NCBI GenBank assembly: GCA_947630425.1 | Contig: CANRHN010000006.1 | Span: forward strand, 1 to 53,763 | DNA: 53,763 nt | Direction of reading: 5' to 3' | From: an uncultured Clostridia bacterium | GTDB taxonomy: Bacteria > Bacillota > Clostridia > Christensenellales > CAG-314 | Shown here: in pieces, positions 1 through 7,808 of the stretch | Layout: each line of letters begins with the position of its first letter | Numbering within the stretch: the first letter of the stretch is position 1 | Notes under the pieces: generated by a model | What the model was told of the DNA's origin: nothing | Seen by the model: the letters and a program-made list of their open reading frames with translations, nothing else | Database searches by the model: none | Made by a program: the position numbers and the translations under genes

Positions 1-292
1 CGGACGTTTCGTCCGTAGTAGCGGAGAAAGCGAAAATTCCGTCTGCAATCGCGGGCGTGTACCGAGATTGCAGCCAATCTTGGGGGTGCTGGGGCAAGAC
101 CCCCAGCTAAGTCAAATTAAAAGAAGCCGCGTGTAGCGGCTTCCAAATGAGAACCCACACAAGTTGAGTGTACGAAACTTGTGTGGGAGAGGAGTAGCCG
201 AGCGGTAGCAGTACCGACTGTACACCTACAGTTGGTGCTACCAAGCGAGTGCTACGACGACCGACCGAGGCGGCGCACCTATATAATAAAAA
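1..292. other. Gene-free segment with a series of inverted repeats
   Basis: I find no convincing coding sequence in the first 480 bases. The segment is dense in inverted repeats: 1-6/10-15, 43-50/66-73, 89-94/101-106, 123-130/136-143 (perfect 8 bp), 154-165/176-187 (perfect 12 bp) and 204-222/227-242 (16 pairs including one G-U, with a 3-base bulge). Two terminator-like hairpins follow at 294-330 and 398-421. Such a run suggests a structured RNA, stacked terminators or a degenerate repeat element, but no known family is recognisable. The true left boundary lies outside the window. Confidence 0.4.
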
Positions 293-293
293 T

Positions 294-330
294 ACCCCCG
301 CTCCGACCTTATATAACAAGGAGCGAGGGT
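294..330 (-). terminator. Possible second terminator downstream of gap
   Basis: ACCCCCGCTCC (294-304) pairs with GGAGCGAGGGT (320-330) with one mismatch. On the minus strand the hairpin is followed by an A/T-rich stretch containing ATTTTTATT. It would act as a back-up terminator behind the one at 398-421, or close a separate short transcript. Confidence 0.35.
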
Positions 331-397
331 GTTCGCATGCAAAACAATCTGCAACGAGGGCGCATTGAGAAAATAAAAGATATAAAAACATGGAAAA

Positions 398-421
398 AGG
401 CTTCCCTATACAGAGAAGCCT
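398..421 (-). terminator. Rho-independent terminator of gap
   Basis: AGGCTTC (398-404) pairs perfectly with GAAGCCT (415-421). On the minus strand the stem is followed by TTTTT, about 60 bases beyond the gap stop codon. A T run also follows the stem on the plus strand, so it may work in both directions. Confidence 0.65.
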
Positions 422-481
422 GTTTTTTGCCCGAAGCGAAGCCGTTTTGCGGCGAATACCCGAGCGACACTGTGGTCGGAA

Positions 482-1540
482 TTATTCGCACAACTCGGCA
501 AAGTACTTGATTGTACGCACCATTTGCGTTGTGTAGCTGTTTTCGTTGTCGTACCAAGCAACCACTTGCACTTGATAAGTGTCATCGTCCAACTTGGAAA
601 CCATTGTTTGGGTCGCGTCGAAGATAGAACCGTGCGTCTCCCCTACGATGTCGCTGGAAACAATGGGATCTTCGTTGTAGCCGTAAGATTCGTTTGCAAC
701 GCTCTTCATGTAGGCGTTGATGCTTTCCTTGGTGATGTCGTGTCCCTTGACAACGGCAACAAGAATTGTTGTGCTGCCTGTGCAAACGGGAACGCGTTGT
801 GCGGAACCGATCAATTTTTTGTCCAATTCGGGAATGACAAGTCCGATAGCCTTTGCCGCACCCGTCGAATTGGGAACGATGTTTTGAGCAGCAGCGCGCG
901 CACGGCGAAGATCGCCCTTGCGGTGAGGTCCGTCCAAAACCATTTGGTCGCCCGTGTATGCGTGAACGGTCGTCATGATACCGCTGACAATGGGAGCGTA
1001 GTCGTTCAAGGCTTTAGCCATGGGAGCAAGACAGTTTGTTGTGCAGCTTGCAGCGGAAATAATTGTATCCTCGGGCTTCAGAATGCCTTCGTTTACGCCG
1101 TAAACAATTGTGGGAAGGTCGTTGCCGGCAGGTGCGGAAATGATGACCTTCTTTGCGCCCGCGTCGATGTGCGCTTGGCTCTTTGCCTTGCTGCAGTAAA
1201 AACCTGTACATTCAAGCACCACGTCTACGCGCAGCCTTCTCCAAGGAAGCTTTTCCGCCTTGGGTTCGGCGTAGATGTTGATGGTTTTTCCGTCCACGGT
1301 GATCGTGCCGGGGGTGATAACCTTTTTGTTTTCCTCGTTGATTACGGGTTCTGTGCTGCTGATTTCGTGCAAGTAACGTCCTTGTGCGGTGTCGTACTTC
1401 AACAGATGTGCAAGCATCTTGGGGCTGGTAAGGTCGTTGATGGCGACAATTTCATATCCCTTTGCGCCAAACATCTGCCTGAAAGCCAAACGTCCTATAC
1501 GTCCGAAACCGTTGATTGCTACTCTGACTTTTTTTGCCAT
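482..1540 (-). CDS. gap: Glyceraldehyde-3-phosphate dehydrogenase, type I
   Basis: This is glycolytic, phosphorylating GAPDH: glyceraldehyde 3-phosphate + NAD + phosphate gives 1,3-bisphosphoglycerate, in the cytosol. The 352-residue protein starts with a Rossmann motif (NGFGRIG, residues 10-16). It carries the catalytic SCTTN at 165-169 with nucleophile C166 and the activating histidine H193 in TVHAYTGDQ. An acidic residue after beta-2 (IND, 34-36) favours NAD over NADP. It is somewhat longer than the usual 330-340 residues. The ATG at 1538-1540 has a GGAGGT ribosome binding site. It is divergent from fba, so two glycolytic genes flank one promoter region. Identification is very secure. Confidence 0.97.
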   Translation of the reverse strand: MAKKVRVAINGFGRIGRLAFRQMFGAKGYEIVAINDLTSPKMLAHLLKYDTAQGRYLHEISSTEPVINEENKKVITPGTITVDGKTINIYAEPKAEKLPWRRLRVDVVLECTGFYCSKAKSQAHIDAGAKKVIISAPAGNDLPTIVYGVNEGILKPEDTIISAASCTTNCLAPMAKALNDYAPIVSGIMTTVHAYTGDQMVLDGPHRKGDLRRARAAAQNIVPNSTGAAKAIGLVIPELDKKLIGSAQRVPVCTGSTTILVAVVKGHDITKESINAYMKSVANESYGYNEDPIVSSDIVGETHGSIFDATQTMVSKLDDDTYQVQVVAWYDNENSYTTQMVRTIKYFAELCE

Positions 1541-1604
1541 TGTGAGTTTACCTCCGAAAAAAAAATTTTAGTTGGTTTTGCAATACTTCTTTACTAAAAA
1601 TAGG

Positions 1605-1619
1605 TATTGTGGTACAATA
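1605..1619. promoter_or_regulatory. Inverted repeat in the gap leader
   Basis: TATTGT (1605-1610) and ACAATA (1614-1619) form a perfect 6-bp palindrome with a 3-base centre, inside the roughly 115-base 5' untranslated region of gap. It could be an operator for a glycolytic regulator, but no matching regulator gene lies in the window. The assignment is tentative. Confidence 0.3.
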
Positions 1620-1664
1620 TCCACGAAGCAAAAAGCTCCTTGTCGTCCAAATCCACCATTTTGA

Positions 1665-1693
1665 ATTATAGCACATGGCACAAGGTTTGACAA
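1665..1693 (-). promoter_or_regulatory. Sigma-A promoter of gap
   Basis: On the minus strand, TTGTCA (1688-1693), a 17-base spacer and TATAAT (1665-1670) preceded by TGC give a near-consensus promoter with an extended -10. Its -35 overlaps a plus-strand TTGACA (1687-1692) facing fba. Confidence 0.75.
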
Positions 1694-1711
1694 CAGGAAA
1701 ACATAAATTTT

Positions 1712-1720
1712 TGCTATAAA
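1712..1720 (+). promoter_or_regulatory. Possible extended -10 element of fba
   Basis: TGCTATAAA lies about 48 bases before the fba start codon. The upstream TTGACA at 1687-1692 is 22 bases away, too far for a standard pair, so only the extended -10 is offered. Confidence 0.4.
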
Positions 1721-1767
1721 ATTCCGTTTTGACGTACATAAAATCTATTTATATCGGAGGAAAGAAA

Positions 1768-2703
1768 ATGCCACTCGTAACAACAAAGGAAATGTTTGAA
1801 AAAGCCTACAAAGGCGGTTATGCCGTGGGCGCGTTTAACGTAAACGATATGGAAATGGTACAAGCCATCGTCGAAGCCGCAAACGAATGTCGTTCACCCG
1901 TGATACTTCAGGTTTCGGCGGGAGCGCGCAAGTATGCCAACCCCGTTTACCTCAAGCATCTGGTGGAAGCTGCCGTAGAAACAACGGACATTCCCATCGC
2001 GCTGCACCTCGACCACGGCGCGGATTTTGAAATTTGCAAATCCAGCATAGACGGCGGATTTACGTCCGTAATGATAGACGCAAGCTCCAAGCCTTGGGAG
2101 GAAAACATTGCGTTGACGCGTCAAGTTGTGGAATATGCCCACGCACACGGCGTTGTCGTGGAAGCGGAGCTTGGCAAGTTGGCAGGCGTTGAGGACGACG
2201 TAAAGGTGGACGCCAAGGACGCACTGTTCACCAGCCCCGACGAGGTGGAAGAATTTACCGCGCGCACGGGTATAGACAGCCTTGCGATCGCCATAGGAAC
2301 AAGCCACGGCGCATACAAATTCAAGCCAGGTCAGGACCCCAAGTTGCGTTTGGACATTTTGGAAGAAATAGGAAAAAGACTGCCCGACTTTCCCATTGTG
2401 TTGCACGGCGCAAGCAGCGTGCCGCAAGACAAGGTGGCGATCGTCAACCAATACGGCGGCGAAATGCCCAACGCCATAGGTATTCCCGAAAGCGAATTGC
2501 GTAAAGCCGCGCAAATGGCTGTGTGCAAAATCAACATCGACAGCGACCTGCGCGTTACCTTTACCGCCGCCGTCAGAAAGCACTTTGCCGAGTACCCCTC
2601 TCACTTCGACCCCAGACAGTACTTGGGCGACGCTCGCGCAATGATGAAGGAAATGGTAAAACACAAAATTGTAGACGTACTCGGAAGCGCAAACAAGGCA
2701 TAG
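1768..2703 (+). CDS. fba: Fructose-1,6-bisphosphate aldolase, class II
   Basis: This is zinc-dependent aldolase, which cleaves fructose 1,6-bisphosphate to dihydroxyacetone phosphate and glyceraldehyde 3-phosphate. The 311-residue product shows the class II pattern HLDHGAD (80-86), with catalytic D82 and zinc ligand H83. It then has EAELGKLAG, the zinc-ligand motif TSHGAYKF, LHGASS and the NIDSDLR phosphate-binding motif. The ATG at 1768 follows GGAGG at 1756-1760; an in-frame TTG at 1729 was discarded because it has no ribosome binding site and adds non-homologous residues. It is divergent from gap, and its substrate chemistry sits one step upstream of Gap. No terminator is found until 3075-3099, so its mRNA probably runs antisense through the next gene. 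Confidence 0.96.
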   Translation: MPLVTTKEMFEKAYKGGYAVGAFNVNDMEMVQAIVEAANECRSPVILQVSAGARKYANPVYLKHLVEAAVETTDIPIALHLDHGADFEICKSSIDGGFTSVMIDASSKPWEENIALTRQVVEYAHAHGVVVEAELGKLAGVEDDVKVDAKDALFTSPDEVEEFTARTGIDSLAIAIGTSHGAYKFKPGQDPKLRLDILEEIGKRLPDFPIVLHGASSVPQDKVAIVNQYGGEMPNAIGIPESELRKAAQMAVCKINIDSDLRVTFTAAVRKHFAEYPSHFDPRQYLGDARAMMKEMVKHKIVDVLGSANKA

Positions 2704-2726
2704 CTTTTGAACGGGTTACTTTGCGA

Positions 2727-3062
2727 TTAGTCCTCAGTGTTCATGCACAGCAACAGAATACCCGCTATAAGGCTGCAAAAAAGCAACGTACACACCTTCA
2801 ACCCTACGCCTATCGGTTCGCGGTTTTCCAAACGACGGCAAACGCTTACCGTCAAAGGAATCGTCCACACAAGCGGAATGAGGAATGCAAAACCCGACAG
2901 AACGCAAGCCAAAATCATAAAAATTTTGACGACCGTCGCCATGACATTCTGGTTGGAATTGGAATTGGCATTGGCGCGGTACTCCGCGGTAGGACAGCCG
3001 CACTTGGGGCACACCACCGCTTCGTCCAAAAGTTCGTTGCCGCAGAAAGCGCAATATTTCAT
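2727..3062 (-). CDS. Zinc-ribbon membrane protein
   Basis: This is a 111-residue protein with an N-terminal zinc ribbon made of two CxxC pairs (CAFCG and CPKCG, within the first 22 residues). An Asn/Ala-rich linker and about two hydrophobic segments follow. The layout matches small zinc-ribbon membrane proteins common in Firmicutes; the function is unknown. The start at 3060-3062 is chosen for its strong GAGGGGGT ribosome binding site. A second copy of the architecture lies at 30671-31018, with the shared core DEAV-CPKCGC. It is convergent with fba (23-base gap) and has its own near-consensus promoter. Confidence 0.7.
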   Translation of the reverse strand: MKYCAFCGNELLDEAVVCPKCGCPTAEYRANANSNSNQNVMATVVKIFMILACVLSGFAFLIPLVWTIPLTVSVCRRLENREPIGVGLKVCTLLFCSLIAGILLLCMNTED

Positions 3063-3074
3063 TTTTACCCCCTC

Positions 3075-3099
3075 GCCGTCCCACAAGGACGGCTTTTTT
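3075..3099 (+). terminator. Terminator of fba that doubles as a leader hairpin
   Basis: GCCGTCC (3075-3081) pairs perfectly with GGACGGC (3087-3093), and six T follow on the plus strand. It is the first good plus-strand terminator after fba. On the minus strand the same hairpin sits in the 5' leader of the zinc-ribbon gene, just before its ribosome binding site. Confidence 0.7.
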
Positions 3100-3112
3100 G
3101 TTTTTCACTAAA

Positions 3113-3140
3113 ATTATACCGCTACTCTTACCGCTGTCAA
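3113..3140 (-). promoter_or_regulatory. Sigma-A promoter of the zinc-ribbon gene
   Basis: On the minus strand, TTGACA (3135-3140) and TATAAT (3113-3118) are separated by 16 bases, giving two consensus hexamers. Transcription would begin about 45 bases before the start codon. The rest of 3141-3370 is A/T-rich and shows no further gene. Confidence 0.75.
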
Positions 3141-3370
3141 GCGTAAATTTTGCTTTTTTTGCCGACGCGCTGCTTTTACCGCTTGCGGAAAAGCGTAAAC
3201 CATCATTTTTTTTTGCATACTCGGGCATACTGTTTACGTCGACAAATGCGCTTGGAAATTTTGAAAAACAGGTTCACAGTTTACCGTTTGTTGACATTTA
3301 TGTTTTATCATTTCACCGAAAATACCCGACGCAAAAATTGCGATTTCTACAAAATGGAAGAGAAAAGTAT

Positions 3371-4507
3371 ATGAAAATAACAATTGTCACAGATATTTTG
3401 GGACTTGAAAACAACGGAACGGTCAAAACCATAAAACGTCTCATAAACGGACTTGCGGACAAAGGACACGAGGTCAAGGTTGTCTCCCCTCTCAAAAATG
3501 ACGAAAGCAACAACCCGAAATATTTTGCCGTGGAAAAAAGACATTTCGGCATATTCGACAAATATATTTCCAAAACAAACGGCGCGGATTTCGGCATTCC
3601 CGACAAAAACGTCTTGAGAAAGGCAATAGAGGGCGCAGATGTCGTCCACATTGTTTTACCCTTCAAAATGGGCAGAGCCGCGCTCAAAATTTGCAATGAG
3701 TTGCATGTTCCCTGCACGTCGGCGTTCCATTGTCAGCCGGAAAACGTTACAAGCCACATCTTTTTGAAAAATTCCGTAATTGCCAACAAACTTTTGTATC
3801 TTCGCTTTAGAAGGTTCTACAACAAAGTCAACTATATTCATTGCCCTTCGCAATTTATAGCCGACGAATTGGAAAAAAACAACTACAAAGCCAAAAAATA
3901 TGTCATTTCCAACGGCGTCGTGCCAACCTACCGCCGCGAACGCGTAGAAAAGCCGCAGGACTACAAGGACAAGTTTGTGATACTGTTTACGGGTAGATAC
4001 AGCAAAGAAAAACGGCACGATCTGTTGATAAAAGCCGTAAAAAACAGCAAATATGCCGACAAAATTCAACTTATATTTGCGGGAAACGGTCCGAACGAAC
4101 GTAACATCAAAAAATATGCAAAAGGGCTCAAAAACCCTCCTCTTATGAAATTGTTCTCGCAGGAGGAGCTTTCCCGAGTTGTAAACTACTGCGACCTTTA
4201 CGTTCACCCGAGCGACGTGGAGATAGAAGCCATTGCCTGCATCGAAGCCATGACTTGCGGTCTTGTGCCCGTCATAAACAACGCAAAAAAATCGGCGACA
4301 AAGGCGTTTGCGCTTGATGATAGAAATTTGTTCAAACAAAACGATTACAAAGACCTTACGCAAAAAATCGACTATTGGGTGGAACATCCCGCCGAAAAAG
4401 AGCAAATGAGCGATCGTTACGTGGAGTACGCCCAAAACTTCAACATAAGCAACTGCATAGACAAAATGATAGCGATGTTCCGCGACGCCATCGCGGAAAA
4501 CAAGTAA
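3371..4507 (+). CDS. Glycosyltransferase family 4, probably acting on a lipid
   Basis: This is a 378-residue GT-B fold glycosyltransferase. The N-terminal half has the acceptor-domain start MKITIVTD and a glycine-poor loop (LENNGTVKTI). The C-terminal half has the donor-site signatures FTGRYSKEKRHDLLI and the acidic motif HPSDVEIEAIACIEAM, an E-x7-E-like pattern typical of retaining GT4 enzymes. Overall it resembles the clostridial branch related to diacylglycerol glucosyltransferases. The next gene is a PlsC-type acyltransferase 17 bases away, which supports a role in glycolipid synthesis. The start ATG at 3371 has only a weak GGAAGAG upstream. Family is secure; sugar and acceptor are inferred. 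Confidence 0.8.
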   Translation: MKITIVTDILGLENNGTVKTIKRLINGLADKGHEVKVVSPLKNDESNNPKYFAVEKRHFGIFDKYISKTNGADFGIPDKNVLRKAIEGADVVHIVLPFKMGRAALKICNELHVPCTSAFHCQPENVTSHIFLKNSVIANKLLYLRFRRFYNKVNYIHCPSQFIADELEKNNYKAKKYVISNGVVPTYRRERVEKPQDYKDKFVILFTGRYSKEKRHDLLIKAVKNSKYADKIQLIFAGNGPNERNIKKYAKGLKNPPLMKLFSQEELSRVVNYCDLYVHPSDVEIEAIACIEAMTCGLVPVINNAKKSATKAFALDDRNLFKQNDYKDLTQKIDYWVEHPAEKEQMSDRYVEYAQNFNISNCIDKMIAMFRDAIAENK

Positions 4508-4524
4508 ACAACCTGCGATTTCCA

Positions 4525-5316
4525 ATGAAAAAAGTTACATGGGGTGAGAAAAAATACTATTCCGACCTTACCGAGAACAGTTTTATGCACACCCGAATAG
4601 GCAAAGAGAAAAAAATACCCAACGACTACAAGTATGTTCCCAAAAGCAAATTGGTAAAATGCTTGCGCTTTTTGTTTTACTATATCGTTGCCGTACCTGT
4701 TTGTTGGATTTACGCCAAGCTGACTTGTTCCGTCAAGGTAAAGGGCAAAAAGAACATCAAAAAACTAAAGGGCGGAGCTGTTTTGATAGGAAACCACTCT
4801 CACCCCCTCGATTGTATGTTTGCCTCGGTTTTTGTGGCAGCTCCCAAAAGAAACTACATCATTGCAAACAAAGAGGCTGTCGAAGTGGTAGGCGGAAGGT
4901 ACTTTACAAAAGCCCTCGGCGCACTGCCTCTCCCCGACAATATGAAGGGATTGGCAAATTTGTCCGACGCGGTTACAACGCTTTTGAAGCAGGGGAACAA
5001 CGTGACCATTTTCCCCGAAGCGGCCATTTGGCCCTACTCCACCTTTCTCCGACCCTTTCCGTCGGCAAATTTTCATTACGCGGCGGTGGCAAACGTGCCC
5101 ATTGTTCCCTTTGCGGTAACTTACCGCTACGCCAAACACCGTCCCTTACGCAAAAAGCCCAAAGTAAACGTGACGATTTCAGAACCAATCTACGCCGACA
5201 AGACTCTCGCCCTGCCCGCCCAAAAAAAAGATTTGGCAACGCGCACATTCAACGCCGTCAACCAAATTGTAAGCCGCGACAACGTTTCCTTTGTGGAATA
5301 CGTCAAAAAAGATTAG
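4525..5316 (+). CDS. 1-acyl-sn-glycerol-3-phosphate acyltransferase family protein
   Basis: This is a PlsC/LPLAT-type acyltransferase of 263 residues. It carries the HxxxxD catalytic motif NHSHPLD (H91, D96) and the substrate-binding FPE motif (163-165, in TIFPEAAIWPY). One hydrophobic segment near residues 47-64 would tether it to the membrane. The usual reaction is acyl transfer to lysophosphatidate, giving phosphatidate. An N-terminal extension of about 45 residues with two YxxDL/KYVP-like stretches is unusual for PlsC, and the acceptor may differ. There is no clear ribosome binding site at 4525, so translation may be coupled to the glycosyltransferase upstream. Confidence 0.8.
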   Translation: MKKVTWGEKKYYSDLTENSFMHTRIGKEKKIPNDYKYVPKSKLVKCLRFLFYYIVAVPVCWIYAKLTCSVKVKGKKNIKKLKGGAVLIGNHSHPLDCMFASVFVAAPKRNYIIANKEAVEVVGGRYFTKALGALPLPDNMKGLANLSDAVTTLLKQGNNVTIFPEAAIWPYSTFLRPFPSANFHYAAVANVPIVPFAVTYRYAKHRPLRKKPKVNVTISEPIYADKTLALPAQKKDLATRTFNAVNQIVSRDNVSFVEYVKKD

Positions 5317-5370
5317 TATCGTAAAAAATGGAGCTGTGACGTTAAACTTTTTTTATACAAAATGATACCA

Positions 5371-5406
5371 AAAACGACCTGAAAATATTTTTTTTCAAGT
5401 CGTTTT
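5371..5406. terminator. Bidirectional terminator between plsC-type gene and pepT
   Basis: Arms 5371-5385 and 5392-5406 form a 15-bp stem with a single mismatch, with A runs at one end and T runs at the other. It lies between two convergent genes and can serve both. Confidence 0.8.
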
Positions 5407-5437
5407 GTTGTTATTTTACACAAAAATTTTTGCCGCT

Positions 5438-6655
5438 TTAACGTTGTGAATATATGTCAACAAGGTTGAGCAAAACCTCGAGGCACTTTTCCATTTCCTC
5501 GCCTATGGCGTATTCGTACCTGCCGTGACAATTGTAGCCGCCCGTAAACAGATTGGGACAAGGCAACCCCTCGTAACTGAGCCGCGCGCCGTCTGTTCCG
5601 CCGCGAATGGGGCACACTTTGGGCGTAACTCCCGCCCGTTCCATTGCCAGCTTGGCGTTTTCCACAAGGTGAATGTGCGGAAGTATCTTTTCCTTCATGT
5701 TGTAGTAGCTGTCGGAAATGTCCGCCGTAACAGTGCCCTTGCCGTACTTGTCGTTAAGAAACTCCACCGCTTTTGCAAAAAGCGTTTTCTTTTGCTCGAA
5801 TTTGGCGCGGTCGTGGTCGCGAATTATATAGTACCCCGTTGCGCTGTCGCAAGTGCCCTGCATGCTGTCAAGGTGAAAAAATCCTTCATAGCCGCTTGTG
5901 TAGCGCGGATTTTGCTCAACGGGCAGCATGCCCTGAAGCTCCATAAGCACCAAATTTGCGTTGATCATGACGTCCTTTGCCGACCCCGGATGAACAGACA
6001 GTCCTTTGACGGACACCTTTGCGGACGCGGCGTTAAAGTTTTCGTATTCCAACTCGCCCACACCGCCACCGTCCACCGTGTATGCGCCGTCCGCGCCAAA
6101 ACCCTTGACGTCAAAGAAATCCGTTCCGCGCCCCACTTCTTCGTCGGGGGTAAAGGCAATTTTCAAAACGCCGTGCTTCAACTCGGGACGGGACGTAAGC
6201 GTTTCCGCAAGCGTCATAATCGCGGCAACGCCAGCCTTGTCGTCTGCGCCCAACAGCGTTGTGCCGTCGGAGCTGATGACCGTTTGCCCCAGGTGATTTT
6301 TCAAATCGGGAAAATCCCGCGGAGACAGAACCAAACCATTGGCAAGAGCAATGTCGTTGCCTTGATAATTTTCGGTAACTATGGGCTTGACGTCCTTGCC
6401 GCTGACCGCCGACGAGGTGTCTACGTGCGCGACAAAGCCCAAGGCGTAGTTGCTCTCGACGTTGGCGGGAATGGTCGCGTACACATAGCCGTAGCAATCC
6501 ATGCGGGCGTCAATGCCCATTGCCGTCAATTCGTCTTTCAGCAAGCGAAGCAAGTTTTTTTGCTTGTCGCTGCTGGGAAACCGTTCCACGTCGGGCACGG
6601 ACTCGGTGTCGATGCGCACATATTTCAAAAATCGTTGTAAAAGTTGTTTGTTCAT
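5438..6655 (-). CDS. pepT: Peptidase T (tripeptide aminopeptidase)
   Basis: This is an M20-family dizinc aminopeptidase that removes the N-terminal residue from tripeptides in the cytosol. The 405 residues match the family length. Metal and catalytic residues are visible: H77 and D79 in AHVDTS, the bridging Asp in GADDKAG (138-139), the catalytic glutamates E172/E173 in TPDEEVGRG, an Asp in YTVDGGG, and H in the C-terminal GYNCHGR. The ATG at 6653-6655 follows AAAGGAAAA. It is the last gene of a probable minus-strand unit after the MATE, glycosylase and HD genes, with a 75-base gap that shows no clear promoter. Confidence 0.95.
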   Translation of the reverse strand: MNKQLLQRFLKYVRIDTESVPDVERFPSSDKQKNLLRLLKDELTAMGIDARMDCYGYVYATIPANVESNYALGFVAHVDTSSAVSGKDVKPIVTENYQGNDIALANGLVLSPRDFPDLKNHLGQTVISSDGTTLLGADDKAGVAAIMTLAETLTSRPELKHGVLKIAFTPDEEVGRGTDFFDVKGFGADGAYTVDGGGVGELEYENFNAASAKVSVKGLSVHPGSAKDVMINANLVLMELQGMLPVEQNPRYTSGYEGFFHLDSMQGTCDSATGYYIIRDHDRAKFEQKKTLFAKAVEFLNDKYGKGTVTADISDSYYNMKEKILPHIHLVENAKLAMERAGVTPKVCPIRGGTDGARLSYEGLPCPNLFTGGYNCHGRYEYAIGEEMEKCLEVLLNLVDIYSQR

Positions 6656-6730
6656 GATGTTTTCCTTTTGTCAAAATGTCGCCCCGAATTTTTCCTACAA
6701 TCGCCGAACGTAAGGGGCAAACGGGGCAAA

Positions 6731-7327
6731 TCAATTGCCGCCGCGTTCTTCGTCAAGATAGGTAGCTTCGATATCGGCAACATGCAAAAACAACGCCAAT
6801 TTGAACTTGGCAAGCGCTTCGCTGAGAGCATAGCTGCCGCCCTTGACGCGTTCGTCAAAGCCGCCCATGTGCCAATTTATCGCCATTGCTTCCTCCGCGG
6901 AAAGTTGCATATACCGAGAAACAATGAACACGGACTTTTCGCCGTGACCGTAGGGAAACTTTTCTTCCACCTTGTAGAAGGGCTTTTTTACCCATTCGCC
7001 CTCTTCCTTGACGTTGCGGTACTCCGTCACGTAGTAGTTCACCTTGCACACGTCGTGCAACAAACCGCACACGGCAATTGTTTCGTCGCTGTAAATTTTG
7101 GCATAATCTTCGCCGTACTCCTGCCGCAAAATGGTTTTAAGCCGCTTGTACACGTTGATGGAGTGCCGGCACAAACCGCCCGTTTCCGCAAGATGAAATC
7201 TGCCCGAAGCGGGCGCGGTGAAAAAGTCGTTGTTCTGAAGGTAATCCATCAGCTTGTCCGCACCCTCTCTGTGAATGTTGGCAAAAAAGATGTCGGAAAA
7301 TTCAGCCTTGACAAGATCGATATCCAT
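6731..7327 (-). CDS. HD-domain phosphohydrolase-like protein
   Basis: This is a 198-residue HD-superfamily protein. Metal-binding residues are H55 (CRHSINVY), the H91-D92 doublet in LLHDVCK, H153 in NWHMGG, and a late Asp (D185, HVADIEATYL). These match the H...HD...H...D order of active HD phosphohydrolases, which hydrolyse nucleotides or other phosphoesters. The substrate cannot be read from the sequence. The start at 7325-7327 follows AAGGAGAAAATT. It lies 10 bases after the deoxyinosine glycosylase gene, so a role in nucleotide or nucleic-acid housekeeping is plausible but unproven. Confidence 0.8.
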   Translation of the reverse strand: MDIDLVKAEFSDIFFANIHREGADKLMDYLQNNDFFTAPASGRFHLAETGGLCRHSINVYKRLKTILRQEYGEDYAKIYSDETIAVCGLLHDVCKVNYYVTEYRNVKEEGEWVKKPFYKVEEKFPYGHGEKSVFIVSRYMQLSAEEAMAINWHMGGFDERVKGGSYALSEALAKFKLALFLHVADIEATYLDEERGGN

Positions 7328-7337
7328 AATTTTCTCC

Positions 7338-7802
7338 TTAGATGTTTTTAAGCTGCTCCAACCATGCCGAAATGTCAAAACGCACGTTGGCAGGGCTGGT
7401 AGAGGGCAATTGTATAACGGGCAAATTGCCTCGGTAGGTTTCCTTTGTTATGCGGTAGGCGGTTGCACCGTTGCACAGCAATTTGTTCAGGCGGCAATGA
7501 GCCGACACTTCTTCCAAATCCACCGTCAGGTAGTCGCGAATGTCGGAGTCCATCGAGCCTTCTATGGTGCAGCTTGCCACCACGTCCCACAGCGCAATTC
7601 CGTGAGAAAGGCACAGTTGCTTTTTTTGCTCCACTGTTTGCGGAAGCCGCTCGCCGAATGCCACACAAAGCGTTGACCAAAATCTGTTGCGCGGATTTCC
7701 GTAGTAAAAAGCCTGTTCGCGAGATTTTACGGAGGGAAAGCTGCCCAAAATCAACACGCGGCTGTTGCCGTCGAATATTGGTTGAAAGCCTTGGTATCTC
7801 AT
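7338..7802 (-). CDS. DNA-deoxyinosine glycosylase (UDG superfamily)
   Basis: This is a 154-residue uracil-DNA-glycosylase-fold protein of the hypoxanthine-excising type. The N-terminal motif LILGSFPSVKSREQAFYY and the following GNPRNRFW match the active-site strand of this family. The C-terminal LPSTSPAN is the substrate-binding loop. It would remove hypoxanthine arising from adenine deamination. The start at 7800-7802 lies six bases after the MATE gene stop; the closest ribosome binding site (AAGG) is rather distant, so coupled translation is likely. It is grouped with a MATE exporter and an HD protein, and I see no reason in the sequence for this pairing beyond co-transcription. Confidence 0.85.
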   Translation of the reverse strand: MRYQGFQPIFDGNSRVLILGSFPSVKSREQAFYYGNPRNRFWSTLCVAFGERLPQTVEQKKQLCLSHGIALWDVVASCTIEGSMDSDIRDYLTVDLEEVSAHCRLNKLLCNGATAYRITKETYRGNLPVIQLPSTSPANVRFDISAWLEQLKNI

Positions 7803-7808
7803 ATTATA

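Noticed and set aside
190..250. A tRNA-like stretch (GTAGCCGAGCGGTAGCAG followed by a hairpin and ACC)
   Set aside because: The first part recalls a D arm, but there is no T arm, no proper acceptor pairing and the strong hairpin at 204-242 crosses the would-be arms.
1729..1767. TTG at 1729 as the fba start
   Set aside because: It has no ribosome binding site and adds residues absent from class II aldolases; the ATG at 1768 has GGAGG at the right distance.
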